64,000 bases of DNA from NCBI RefSeq assembly GCF_027604915.1, contig NZ_JAJAQC010000018.1:1-64000 (forward strand). The letters are read 5' to 3'. This document shows positions 1 through 6,806 of the stretch, one piece after another. Numbering within the stretch: the first letter of the stretch is position 1; each line of letters begins with the position of its first letter. The notes under the pieces are model-generated. The model worked only from the letters and a program-made list of their open reading frames with translations, had not been told where the DNA came from and searched no databases. This DNA comes from Streptomonospora mangrovi (lineage in GTDB: Bacteria > Actinomycetota > Actinomycetes > Streptosporangiales > Streptosporangiaceae). Both the position numbers and the translations under genes were made by a program.

Positions 1-137
1 ACGGGTTGTTCGCGCGAAGGCAGGACGTGGTCGTCCAGATGGACGTAGAGTGCGGTCAGAAGGGCGTCAAGGTTGGTCGTCACACACCGATCCTCGACGC
101 CCTTCGCCATGTCCGCAGGAGATTCAGAAAACCCCAT
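1..137 (-). CDS. Transposase N-terminus, partial (runs off window edge)
   Basis: The minus strand from 137 to the window edge is open and reads a short N-terminal segment with the pattern TNLDALLTALYVHLDDHVL. This resembles the start of IS982/IS5-like transposases, which begin with a 'DLDTLLTALYVxIDD' stretch. The catalytic DDE part would lie outside the window. Possible starts are ATG at 137, ATG at 110 or GTG at 83; the last matches the usual family start best. It begins only 8 bp from the end of the DUF4126 gene. The family call rests on about 45 residues and is tentative. Confidence 0.5.
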   Translation of the reverse strand, partial: MGFSESPADMAKGVEDRCVTTNLDALLTALYVHLDDHVLPSREQP

Positions 138-144
138 CAACGAT

Positions 145-756
145 CTAGGGCACGCCGGGTACGGCGGTGCCGCGGTGCTCGGCCTTGCGGCGGCGCCGGC
201 GGCGCCAGGCCCACACGCCGATGAGCGCCAGCAGCGGCACGACCACCAGGATGAGCAGGGGCACCACCACGGCCAGCACGGAGGTGGCCACGCTGGCGAT
301 GTCCTCGAAGGTGCTGACCACGGGGCCGCCCGCGCCGAAGGTCACGGCGTTGAGGACGGGGCGGGCGGCGGACTTGAGCAGGTGGAAGACGAGCGCGATG
401 AGCACGCCGGCGATGACCGGCCACCACGACCCGCCGCCCTCGCCGGCGGCCGCGAGGTCGCCGGCGGTCACGGCCGAGGCGCCGGCGCCGAAGGTGATGC
501 CGCCCGAGGTGGGGCGCACGAAGGTCTGGACGATGTCGTTGACGCTGTCGACGGCCGGGATCTTGTCGGCGGTGACCTCCAGGGCCAGCAGCACGCCCAA
601 AACGACCAGGACGGCCGGGTGCTCCAGCCACTGCCATCCCGGCCCCAGCGGCAGCAGGTCGGTGTAGCGGGCGATCAGGCCCACGGTCAGCAGCGGCACG
701 TAGGCGTTGAGCCCGGCCGCCGAGGCGAGTCCGGTACCGGTGAGTACTTCCAGCAT
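145..756 (-). CDS. DUF4126 family membrane protein
   Basis: A 203-residue protein starting MLEVLTGTGLASAAGLNAYVP, which is typical of the DUF4126 family. It has hydrophobic segments at about residues 5-30, 48-63, 110-128 and 158-188, and an Arg/Lys-rich cytoplasmic tail. The Gly-rich 'GITFGAGAS' and 'AVTFGAGGPV' stretches repeat in the two halves, as expected for this family of integral membrane proteins of unknown function. An upstream extension of the frame is Arg/Pro-rich and unlike the family, so the start at 756 is preferred. No function can be assigned. Confidence 0.8.
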   Translation of the reverse strand: MLEVLTGTGLASAAGLNAYVPLLTVGLIARYTDLLPLGPGWQWLEHPAVLVVLGVLLALEVTADKIPAVDSVNDIVQTFVRPTSGGITFGAGASAVTAGDLAAAGEGGGSWWPVIAGVLIALVFHLLKSAARPVLNAVTFGAGGPVVSTFEDIASVATSVLAVVVPLLILVVVPLLALIGVWAWRRRRRRKAEHRGTAVPGVP

Positions 757-971
757 CGAGGGGCGACCCGATCGTCTCGTGCTCCGGCCGCCGCCCTCGG
801 CGGGCGCTGCCCGCGCGCGGCGGCGGCATGCGTTTGGGGAGTGAGACGCGCCCGACCGCGCGAAGGTTCCGGGTTTGCACCTCCGTGATTGCGGCCGCGC
901 CGGGCGCGGCCGCGCGCACCGCGCGGCGCGCGACCCGTCGTGGGGCGCCGCGCCCCGCCCCGGGGACTCCG

Positions 972-1226
972 CTACTGGCGGTAGCCCTCGACCTCGCCCT
1001 TGGGCCGGACGCTGGCCTCGTCGGGGTTCTCGCCGAACTCCTCGCGGGCACGGCGCTGGCGCAGTAGGTCCCAGCACTGGTCGAGTTCCTGCTCCAGCGC
1101 GCGCATGCGCTGGCGCTCCTCGGGCGTGAGGCGGTGCTCGCTCTGCTCGCGGAGGTCGCGTTCCTCGGTGACCAGATCCTTGATCCGGGTGAGGATGGTG
1201 TTCTCCTGGCTCTTGGAGTCGCTCAT
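972..1226 (-). CDS. DUF2630 family small coiled-coil protein
   Basis: An 84-residue, highly charged helical protein with a pattern typical of DUF2630: an N-terminal 'ILTRIKDLVTEERDLRE' helix, 'LTPEERQRMRALEQELDQCWDLLRQRRA' in the middle, and a C-terminal NPDEASVRP motif. It has no membrane segment or signal peptide and is probably cytoplasmic. It was started at the ATG at 1226 because the preceding sequence is low-complexity Arg/Pro. The family is widespread in actinobacteria and its function is unknown. Confidence 0.85.
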   Translation of the reverse strand: MSDSKSQENTILTRIKDLVTEERDLREQSEHRLTPEERQRMRALEQELDQCWDLLRQRRAREEFGENPDEASVRPKGEVEGYRQ

Positions 1227-1443
1227 GTGATCAATCGTGGGCGGGCGCGGCCCCGATCGCAAGCACGGCCCGCGGGCGCGCACCGCGCGAGGCCGCCGCT
1301 CGCGGGGCGTCCCGTGGCAGGATTTCGCCGCGGCGAGGTCTAAGCGCCGCCGTGCTGGGGACTGCATGGGCGGGGAGACGCCGGACTCCCCCCGGTTCAC
1401 CCCCGATGCTCCGGATGCCCCCTATTCCCCGGCTGGAGACGCC

Positions 1444-2058
1444 ATGACCATCTACGCCGACCGCCCGCTGCGCTTCCTCCTCCAACTGTGCGCCGACACG
1501 GCCACCGCGGCCTGGATCGCCGCCTGGGTGTGGGCGGGCCTGGCCCTGCACGACATGCTGAGCGCGCTGGCGGTGCCGGGCGAGTTGATGGAGTCGGCGG
1601 GCCAGGGGTTCGCGGACAACATGGCCGACGCGGCCGAGCGGGTGCGCGAGGTCCCCCTGGCCGGGGACAGCCTGGCCGCGCCGTTCACCAGCGTGGGCGA
1701 GGCGGGGACCTCGCTCAGCGAGGCGGGGCAGGGCTTCCAGGAGACCATGGGCCTGGTCGCGCTGGTGCTGCCGCTGCTGACGGCGGCCATGCCGGTCCTG
1801 TTCGCGCTGCTGGTGTGGCTGCTGACGCGGGCCCGCTGGATGCGCCGCGCCGGCGGGGCGGCGGCGCTGCGGGCGCTGCCGGAGGAGGCGGGCGCCTCCC
1901 TGCTGGCGCTGCGGGCGATGGCCTCGGCCCAGCCCCGGCGGCTGACCGCCGTGCACCCCGACCCGGTGGGCGCCTGGCGGGCGGGCGACCGCGCCGTCAT
2001 CGCCCAACTCGCCGACCTGGAGTTGAAGCGGGTGGGGCTGCGCTCCCGGCGCCGGTGA
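1444..2058 (+). CDS. Hypothetical membrane protein with two hydrophobic segments
   Basis: A 204-residue protein with one hydrophobic helix near residues 18-35 (AAWIAAWVWAGLAL) and a second near 100-120 (VALVLPLLTAAMPVLFALLVWLL). An intervening domain of about 65 residues, rich in Glu/Ala/Gly, is likely extracytoplasmic. The C-terminal ~80 residues are basic and likely cytoplasmic. Actinomycetes carry many such two-helix proteins of unknown role. The ATG at 1444 is used because the frame upstream is proline-rich and unlike coding sequence. It precedes the csoR operon in the same direction, about 190 bp away, but is probably a separate unit given the operator between them. Confidence 0.65.
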   Translation: MTIYADRPLRFLLQLCADTATAAWIAAWVWAGLALHDMLSALAVPGELMESAGQGFADNMADAAERVREVPLAGDSLAAPFTSVGEAGTSLSEAGQGFQETMGLVALVLPLLTAAMPVLFALLVWLLTRARWMRRAGGAAALRALPEEAGASLLALRAMASAQPRRLTAVHPDPVGAWRAGDRAVIAQLADLELKRVGLRSRRR

Positions 2059-2246
2059 CGCCGGCGCGACCCCGGCGGGACGCAGGCCCGCGCCCGCCCC
2101 GCCACCAGGCACGCCGCCCGGCCCGGCTTGTCCGGAAGATCACCGGTTGGTCCGCCGGGGCGGCCATACTGGAGGCAGCGCTTCCCGGTGCCGTGGCCGG
2201 ACGGTGCGCCGTTCCTCGGGAATGCCGCAGGGGCATACGACGCTTC

Positions 2247-2265
2247 TATACCCGAAGGGGGTATA
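2247..2265. promoter_or_regulatory. Putative CsoR operator upstream of csoR
   Basis: An inverted repeat TATACCC-N5-GGGTATA lies about 40 bp before the csoR start. GC-tract palindromes flanked by TA-rich ends are the known operator type of CsoR copper sensors, so autoregulation of the csoR-copZ pair is inferred. It sits where a -10 region could be, since TATATT follows directly. Confidence 0.75.
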
Positions 2266-2306
2266 TTCTCATGGCTGGAGAGCGGGAAACCCAGGGGAGC
2301 ACCCAG

Positions 2307-2594
2307 ATGGCCACCTACGGGTACCACGACAACAAGCAGAGCCACCTCAACCGGCTCCGCCGGATCGAGGGCCAGGTGCGTGGGCTCCAGCGGATGGTCG
2401 AGGACGACGCCTACTGCATCGACATCCTCACCCAGACCGCCGCGGTCAACAAGGCGCTGCGGTCGTTCGCGCTGTCGATGCTGGACGAGCACCTCAAGCA
2501 CTGCGTGGGCCACGCCGTCGCCAACGGCGGCGAGGAGGCCGACGAGAAGGTGCGCGAGGCCTCCGAGGCGATCGCCCGGCTGGTGCGGTCCTGA
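2307..2594 (+). CDS. csoR: CsoR-type copper-sensing transcriptional repressor
   Basis: A 95-residue all-helical protein of the CsoR/FrmR family. The signature 'LNRLRRIEGQVRGLQRMVEDDAYCIDILTQ' is present. The Cu(I) ligand triad is visible as Cys in AYCIDIL and His plus Cys in LKHC, which separates true copper sensors from nickel or formaldehyde sensors. In known CsoR proteins copper binding releases the operator; a matching palindrome lies upstream. The ATG at 2307 has GGGGAG a few bases upstream, so it is preferred over an in-frame ATG at 2271 that would add 12 residues. copZ follows 42 bp downstream, probably in the same operon. Confidence 0.93.
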   Translation: MATYGYHDNKQSHLNRLRRIEGQVRGLQRMVEDDAYCIDILTQTAAVNKALRSFALSMLDEHLKHCVGHAVANGGEEADEKVREASEAIARLVRS

Positions 2595-2636
2595 CCCCGC
2601 CCCCACTCCGCCACGTCCGCTAGGAAGGGGCCGATC

Positions 2637-2843
2637 ATGGCCGGCACCACTGTCACCGTCAAGGGCATGACCTGCGAGCACTGCGTCAAGGCCGTCACCG
2701 AGGAGGTCTCGGCGCTGCCCGGTGTGACCACCGTCGACGTCGACCTGGCCAGCGGGCGGGTGCACGTCGAGAGCGAGGCCCCGCTGAGCGACGCCCAACT
2801 CGACGCCGCCGTCGACGAGGCCGGCTACGAGATCGTCCGCTGA
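2637..2843 (+). CDS. copZ: CopZ-like copper chaperone (heavy-metal-associated domain)
   Basis: A single HMA domain of 68 residues with the metal-binding motif MTCEHC near the N-terminus and the expected beta-alpha-beta-beta-alpha-beta pattern (VTVKGMTC, TVDVDLASGRVHVES, AGYEIV). Such proteins carry Cu(I) in the cytosol to a P-type ATPase or to CsoR. It has the ribosome site AGGAAGGG upstream and lies in tandem with csoR. No copA ATPase follows: the next gene is convergent ndh, behind a strong terminator. The export pump must therefore be encoded elsewhere. Confidence 0.9.
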   Translation: MAGTTVTVKGMTCEHCVKAVTEEVSALPGVTTVDVDLASGRVHVESEAPLSDAQLDAAVDEAGYEIVR

Positions 2844-2872
2844 GGTCCCGCCCGCCGGGCGGTGTCCGGCGC

Positions 2873-2914
2873 AACGGGGGCGGGGCGCACCGCGCGGTGC
2901 GCCCCGCCCCCGTT
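2873..2914. terminator. Bidirectional hairpin terminator between copZ and ndh
   Basis: A perfect 42-bp palindrome with 21-bp arms starting AACGGGGGCGGGG lies between two convergent genes. There is no long T tract, as is common in high-GC actinomycetes. Confidence 0.85.
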
Positions 2915-2937
2915 CTCGTTCCCGTTCCGGCTCGGGG

Positions 2938-4311
2938 CTAGGCCCCCGAGCGGGCGGCGGCGTTGTCCAGCAGCCGGGCGCTCTCCCGGCGGGAGTCCTC
3001 GGGGTCGAGGTAGTGGGCCGCCTCAAGGTCCACGAACGTCGAGGGCTTGCCCTGGTGGAAGCCCAGCCGCGAGACCTCGCCGCCGGTCAGCGCGCGGATC
3101 AGCCAGTTGGCCGCAACTCGGGCGCGCGCCGGGTTGGACGGCAGCGAGTACAGGTGGTAGCCGCGGGTCACGGCGAAGGCGGGCAGGCCGGAGAGGTCGT
3201 AGCCCAGCGGCCGCGCCACCGCGTCGTTGCCGCCGAGGTCCACCACCAGGCCGAGGTCCTTGTGCTCGAAGGGGCGCAGCGCCCGCCGGGTGAGCGAGGC
3301 GATGACGTTGTCGGCGGCCACCACGCCCTGGCGCTCGGCGTACTGGGCGGTGGGCGGGCAGATGGCGCCGGTGTCCTCCTTGCTGAGGTCGGGCACGGCC
3401 GCGGCGTCGCCGATGGCGAAGACGTCGGGGTGGTCGGGCACCGCGAGGTCGGAGCCCACCACCAGCTTGCCGCGGCTGGTCTCGGTGCCCACCGACTCCA
3501 TGAGCGGGCTGGGCGAGGTCCCGGCCGTCCAGATCAGGGTGCGGCAGGGCAGCACCCGGCCGTCGGTGAGGGCGACCTTGTGCTCGGTGACCTCCTTGAC
3601 CGACACCTCCAGGCTGACCTCCACCCCCATGCGGCGCAGCAGGTCCAGCGCGTTCTCACCGAGCTTGGTGCCCAGTTCGGGCAGCAGCCGGGGCGCGATG
3701 TCGACCAGGTGCCAGGAGATCGCCGATCCCAGGGAGGGGTAGAGCCGCGCGGCCTCGTCGGTGAGGCGGCGCAGCGACGCGGCGGTCTCGACCCCGGTGT
3801 AGCCGCCGCCCACCACGATGAACCGGCAGCGCTCCTCGCGCTCGACGGGGTCGGAGGTGGCGTTGGCCAGCTCCAACTGGGCCAGCACGTGGTCGCGCAG
3901 CACGGTCGCCTCGGCGAGGTTCTTGTTGCCGTAGGCGTACTCGGTGAGCCCAGGGATGTCGAAGACGCGGGTGAGGCTGCCCGGCGCGAGGATGAGCCGG
4001 TCGTAGCGCTCCACGGTCAGCTCGTCGGAGATCTTGCGCACCAGCACGGCCTTGGCGTCGGTGTCGATGCCGATGGCCGAGCCGGGCACCATGCGGGTGC
4101 GGCGCAGGCAGCGGTGCAGGGACACCGCCACCGACTGGGGGGTGAGCAGGCCCGAGGCCACCTGCGGCAGCAGGGGGCTGTAGAGCATGTAGTCGTTGGG
4201 GGCGATGAGCACGAGGTCGGCCGCCTGCTTGGGAACGCGCTTCTCCAGTCGGCGCAGCGCGTGCAGGCCCGCGAAGCCCGCGCCGATCACCACAATGCGA
4301 GGCCGTGCCAT
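2938..4311 (-). CDS. ndh: Type II NADH dehydrogenase (NDH-2)
   Basis: A 457-residue FAD-dependent oxidoreductase that passes electrons from NADH to the quinone pool at the inner face of the membrane without pumping protons. The N-terminal FAD-binding Rossmann motif is IVVIGAGFAGL (residues 5-15). The second nucleotide-binding motif is FIVVGGGYTGVETA around residue 165, and the FAD-closing motif 'VFAIGDAAAVPDL' is near residue 300. The C-terminal region after 'AQYAERQGVVAADN' should hold the membrane-contact helices. The length fits actinobacterial NDH-2. The start has AAGGAGTGG in front. It lies downstream of the divergent TetR gene but is probably transcribed separately. Confidence 0.9.
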   Translation of the reverse strand: MARPRIVVIGAGFAGLHALRRLEKRVPKQAADLVLIAPNDYMLYSPLLPQVASGLLTPQSVAVSLHRCLRRTRMVPGSAIGIDTDAKAVLVRKISDELTVERYDRLILAPGSLTRVFDIPGLTEYAYGNKNLAEATVLRDHVLAQLELANATSDPVEREERCRFIVVGGGYTGVETAASLRRLTDEAARLYPSLGSAISWHLVDIAPRLLPELGTKLGENALDLLRRMGVEVSLEVSVKEVTEHKVALTDGRVLPCRTLIWTAGTSPSPLMESVGTETSRGKLVVGSDLAVPDHPDVFAIGDAAAVPDLSKEDTGAICPPTAQYAERQGVVAADNVIASLTRRALRPFEHKDLGLVVDLGGNDAVARPLGYDLSGLPAFAVTRGYHLYSLPSNPARARVAANWLIRALTGGEVSRLGFHQGKPSTFVDLEAAHYLDPEDSRRESARLLDNAAARSGA

Positions 4312-4343
4312 CGTCGCTCCACTCCTTGTCGACGCCTACGGCG

Positions 4344-4380
4344 GCCCGCCCCGCCCCGCTGGTGCGGGGCGCCGGCGGGC
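4344..4380 (-). terminator. Hairpin downstream of the TetR gene
   Basis: GCCCGCC-CCGCCCCGC, a TGGT loop, then GCGGGGCG-CC-GGCGGGC form a long, nearly perfect stem between the TetR stop and the ndh start. It is likely the terminator for the TetR transcript, although the ndh promoter must share this 183-bp gap. Confidence 0.5.
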
Positions 4381-4494
4381 GCAACTGTCCGTCTGGTGCA
4401 GGGCTGCCCGAGGCCGGTGCGGTCAAACGTCGGCGCCGGTGCGCCCGGACCTGCGGCGGCGCGGGATCAGCGGGCGCCCCGGGGCCGGCCGGGC

Positions 4495-5067
4495 TCAGCT
4501 CTCGGCGAGCAGGGCTGCGGTGGCCATCTCCAGCAGCAGCGCGCCCATGCGCTCGGGCGGCAGTTCCCCGGCGCTGTGCGGGGTGGAGTTGAGCAGGCCG
4601 AACGCGGCGTGCACGGCCGCGCGCAGGACGGGCGCGCCGGCGCCGGGGCGCAGCCGCGCCAGCACCGCCACCCACTGCTCGACGTAGCCGCGCTGGAGGC
4701 GGCGCACGCGGCGGCGCTCGGGCTCGGGGACGTTGCCGAGTTCGCGGTCGTGCACGGTGATCAGCGCGGGTTCGGTGAGGGCGAAGTCGATGTGGCCGCG
4801 CAGCATGGCGCGCAGCGCCTCGCGGGGGTCGGGCTCGGCGGCGGCGCGGGCGCGGGCGTCGGCGGCCAGGCGCTCGCTGACGTCGATCAGCACGGCCGCC
4901 AGCAGCGCCTCCTTGCCGGGGAAGTGCCGGTAGAGGGCGGGGCCGCTGGTGCCCACCGCGCGGCCGAGGTCGTCGATGGTGACCCCGTGGAACCCGCGCT
5001 CGGCGAACAGGACGGCGGCGGCGCGCAGGATCTCGGCGCGGCGGGCGCCCGCGGGGCGCTGGGCCAT
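4495..5067 (-). CDS. TetR/AcrR family regulator of the divergent acyl-CoA operon
   Basis: A 190-residue TetR-type repressor. The N-terminal helix-turn-helix reads 'AAAVLFAERGFHGVTIDDLGRAVGTSGPALYRHFPGKEALL', the canonical form. The C-terminal ligand domain is alpha-helical, as usual. The ATG at 5067 has a strong AAGGGAGG site and is preferred to one 15 codons upstream. It is divergent from accD, with two palindromic sites in the ~100-bp gap, so it most likely represses the accD-accA-acdH operon and itself. Streptomyces has a TetR gene at the equivalent place beside its leucine/acyl-CoA operon. The effector is probably an acyl-CoA, but that is inference. Confidence 0.85.
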   Translation of the reverse strand: MAQRPAGARRAEILRAAAVLFAERGFHGVTIDDLGRAVGTSGPALYRHFPGKEALLAAVLIDVSERLAADARARAAAEPDPREALRAMLRGHIDFALTEPALITVHDRELGNVPEPERRRVRRLQRGYVEQWVAVLARLRPGAGAPVLRAAVHAAFGLLNSTPHSAGELPPERMGALLLEMATAALLAES

Positions 5068-5116
5068 GGCGGCGCCTCCCTTCGCGAACCGGCGCGGCGT
5101 GACGCTGGACACCCAC

Positions 5117-5158
5117 GTTAACGGTCACTAACATCGCCGATGTTAACGGTCATTAACA
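5117..5158. promoter_or_regulatory. Two tandem palindromic operators for the TetR regulator
   Basis: Two 17-bp copies, GTTAACGGTCACTAACA at 5117 and GTTAACGGTCATTAACA at 5142, are spaced 25 bp apart start to start. Each is itself an inverted repeat (GTTAA-N6-TTAAC, the first with one mismatch). They fill the gap between the divergent TetR and accD genes, as TetR operators do. Confidence 0.8.
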
Positions 5159-5171
5159 GCGGAGGCGAACC

Positions 5172-6797
5172 ATGCGCGCGGCACCGGTGCTCACCTCGTC
5201 CGTCGACACCGACGGCCCCGCCTTCGCCCGCAACGCCGAGGCCAACCGGGCGCTGGCCGCCGAACTGCGCGCGCGGTTGGAGACCGCGGCCCTGGGCGGC
5301 CCCGAGAAGACCCGCGTCCGCCACACCGAGCGCGGCAAGCTGCTGCCGCGCGACCGGGTGGACGCGCTGCTGGACCCCGGCTCCCCGTTCCTGGAGCTGT
5401 CGCCGCTGGCCGCATACGGCCTCTACGGCGACGACGGCCAGGACGCCCCCGCCGCCGGGATCATCACCGGCATCGGGCGGGTGAGCGGGCGCGAGGTCGT
5501 GGTGGTCGCCAACGACGCCACCGTCAAGGGCGGCAGCTACTACCCCATGACGGTGAAGAAGCACCTGCGCGCCCAGGAGGTCGCGCTGCACAACCGGCTG
5601 CCGTGCGTCTACCTCGCCGACTCCGGCGGCGCGTTCCTGCCGATGCAGGACGAGGTGTTCCCCGACCGCGAGCACTTCGGGCGGATCTTCTACAACCAGG
5701 CGACGATGTCGCGGCTGGGCATCCCCCAGATCGCGGCGGTGCTGGGCTCCTGCACCGCCGGCGGCGCCTACGTCCCGGCCATGAGCGACGAGGCGGTGAT
5801 CGTGCGGGAGCAGGGCACGATCTTCCTCGGCGGGCCGCCGCTGGTGAAGGCCGCCACCGGCGAGGTCGTCACGGCCGAGGAGCTGGGCGGCGGCGAGGTC
5901 CACGCCCGGGTGTCGGGGGTGGCCGACCACCTCGCCGACGACGACGCCCACGCGCTGGCCCTCGTGCGCCAGATCGCGTCGACCTTCGGCCCGCGCGGCG
6001 AACCCGCCTGGGAGCGCGCCGAGCCCCGGCCCCCGGCCTACGACCCCGCCGAGCTGTACGGGGTGGTGCCCACCGACACCCGCACCCCCTACGACGTGCG
6101 CGAGGTCATCGCCCGCATCGTCGACGCCGGGGAGTTCGCCGAGTTCAAGGCCGAGTACGGCACCACCCTGGTCACCGGGTTCGCCCGCCTGCACGGCCAC
6201 CCGGTGGGGATCGTGGCCAACAACGGGATCCTGTTCGGGGAGTCGGCGCTGAAGGGCGCCCACTTCATCGAACTGTGCGACCGGCGCAGCACCCCGCTGG
6301 TGTTCCTCCAGAACATCTCGGGGTTCATGGTGGGCCGCGACTACGAGGCCGGCGGTATCGCCAAGCACGGCGCGAAGATGGTCACGGCGGTGGCGTGCGC
6401 GCGGGTGCCCAAGTTCACCGTGGTGATCGGCGGGTCCTTCGGGGCCGGCAACTACAGCATGTGCGGCCGGGCCTACTCCCCCCGGTTTCTGTGGATGTGG
6501 CCCAACGCGCGGATCTCGGTGATGGGCGGCGAGCAGGCGGCGTCGGTGCTGGCCACGGTGCGGCGCGACCAGAAGGCGGCGCGCGGCGAGGACTGGCCCG
6601 CCCAGGCCGACGAGGAGTTCAAGGCGCCCATCCGCGACCAGTACGAACGCCAGGGGGACCCCTACTACTCCACGGCCCGGCTCTGGGACGACGGCGTGAT
6701 CGACCCCGCCGACACCCGCACCGTGCTGGCCCTGGGCCTGGAGGCTGCCCGATACGCCCCGCTGGAGCCCGTGGGCTACGGCGTCTTCCGGATGTGA
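5172..6797 (+). CDS. accD: Acyl-CoA carboxylase carboxyltransferase (beta) subunit, methylcrotonyl-type
   Basis: A 541-residue carboxyltransferase with both crotonase-like halves. It transfers carboxyl from biotin on the alpha subunit to an acyl-CoA. The N-terminal half carries '[24 protein letters not shown]' and '[16 protein letters not shown]', and the C-terminal half carries '[29 protein letters not shown]', all typical of methylcrotonyl-CoA carboxylase beta. Start ATG is preceded by GGAGG. The stop lies 9 bp before accA, so the two subunits are co-translated. With accA and acdH this suggests leucine or branched-chain acid breakdown; propionyl- or other acyl-CoA specificity cannot be excluded from sequence alone. 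Confidence 0.9.
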   Translation: MRAAPVLTSSVDTDGPAFARNAEANRALAAELRARLETAALGGPEKTRVRHTERGKLLPRDRVDALLDPGSPFLELSPLAAYGLYGDDGQDAPAAGIITGIGRVSGREVVVVANDATVKGGSYYPMTVKKHLRAQEVALHNRLPCVYLADSGGAFLPMQDEVFPDREHFGRIFYNQATMSRLGIPQIAAVLGSCTAGGAYVPAMSDEAVIVREQGTIFLGGPPLVKAATGEVVTAEELGGGEVHARVSGVADHLADDDAHALALVRQIASTFGPRGEPAWERAEPRPPAYDPAELYGVVPTDTRTPYDVREVIARIVDAGEFAEFKAEYGTTLVTGFARLHGHPVGIVANNGILFGESALKGAHFIELCDRRSTPLVFLQNISGFMVGRDYEAGGIAKHGAKMVTAVACARVPKFTVVIGGSFGAGNYSMCGRAYSPRFLWMWPNARISVMGGEQAASVLATVRRDQKAARGEDWPAQADEEFKAPIRDQYERQGDPYYSTARLWDDGVIDPADTRTVLALGLEAARYAPLEPVGYGVFRM

Positions 6798-6806
6798 GGT
6801 GCGACC

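Noticed and set aside
137-1077. Long minus-strand frames of 304 and 310 residues over the DUF4126 gene
   Set aside because: One is an Arg/Pro-rich shadow of the other; the real protein is only the DUF4126 part starting at 756.
3013-5121. + strand open frame of 702 codons antisense to ndh and the TetR gene
   Set aside because: It is Gly/Arg/His-rich with no domain; both minus-strand genes in the region are clear.
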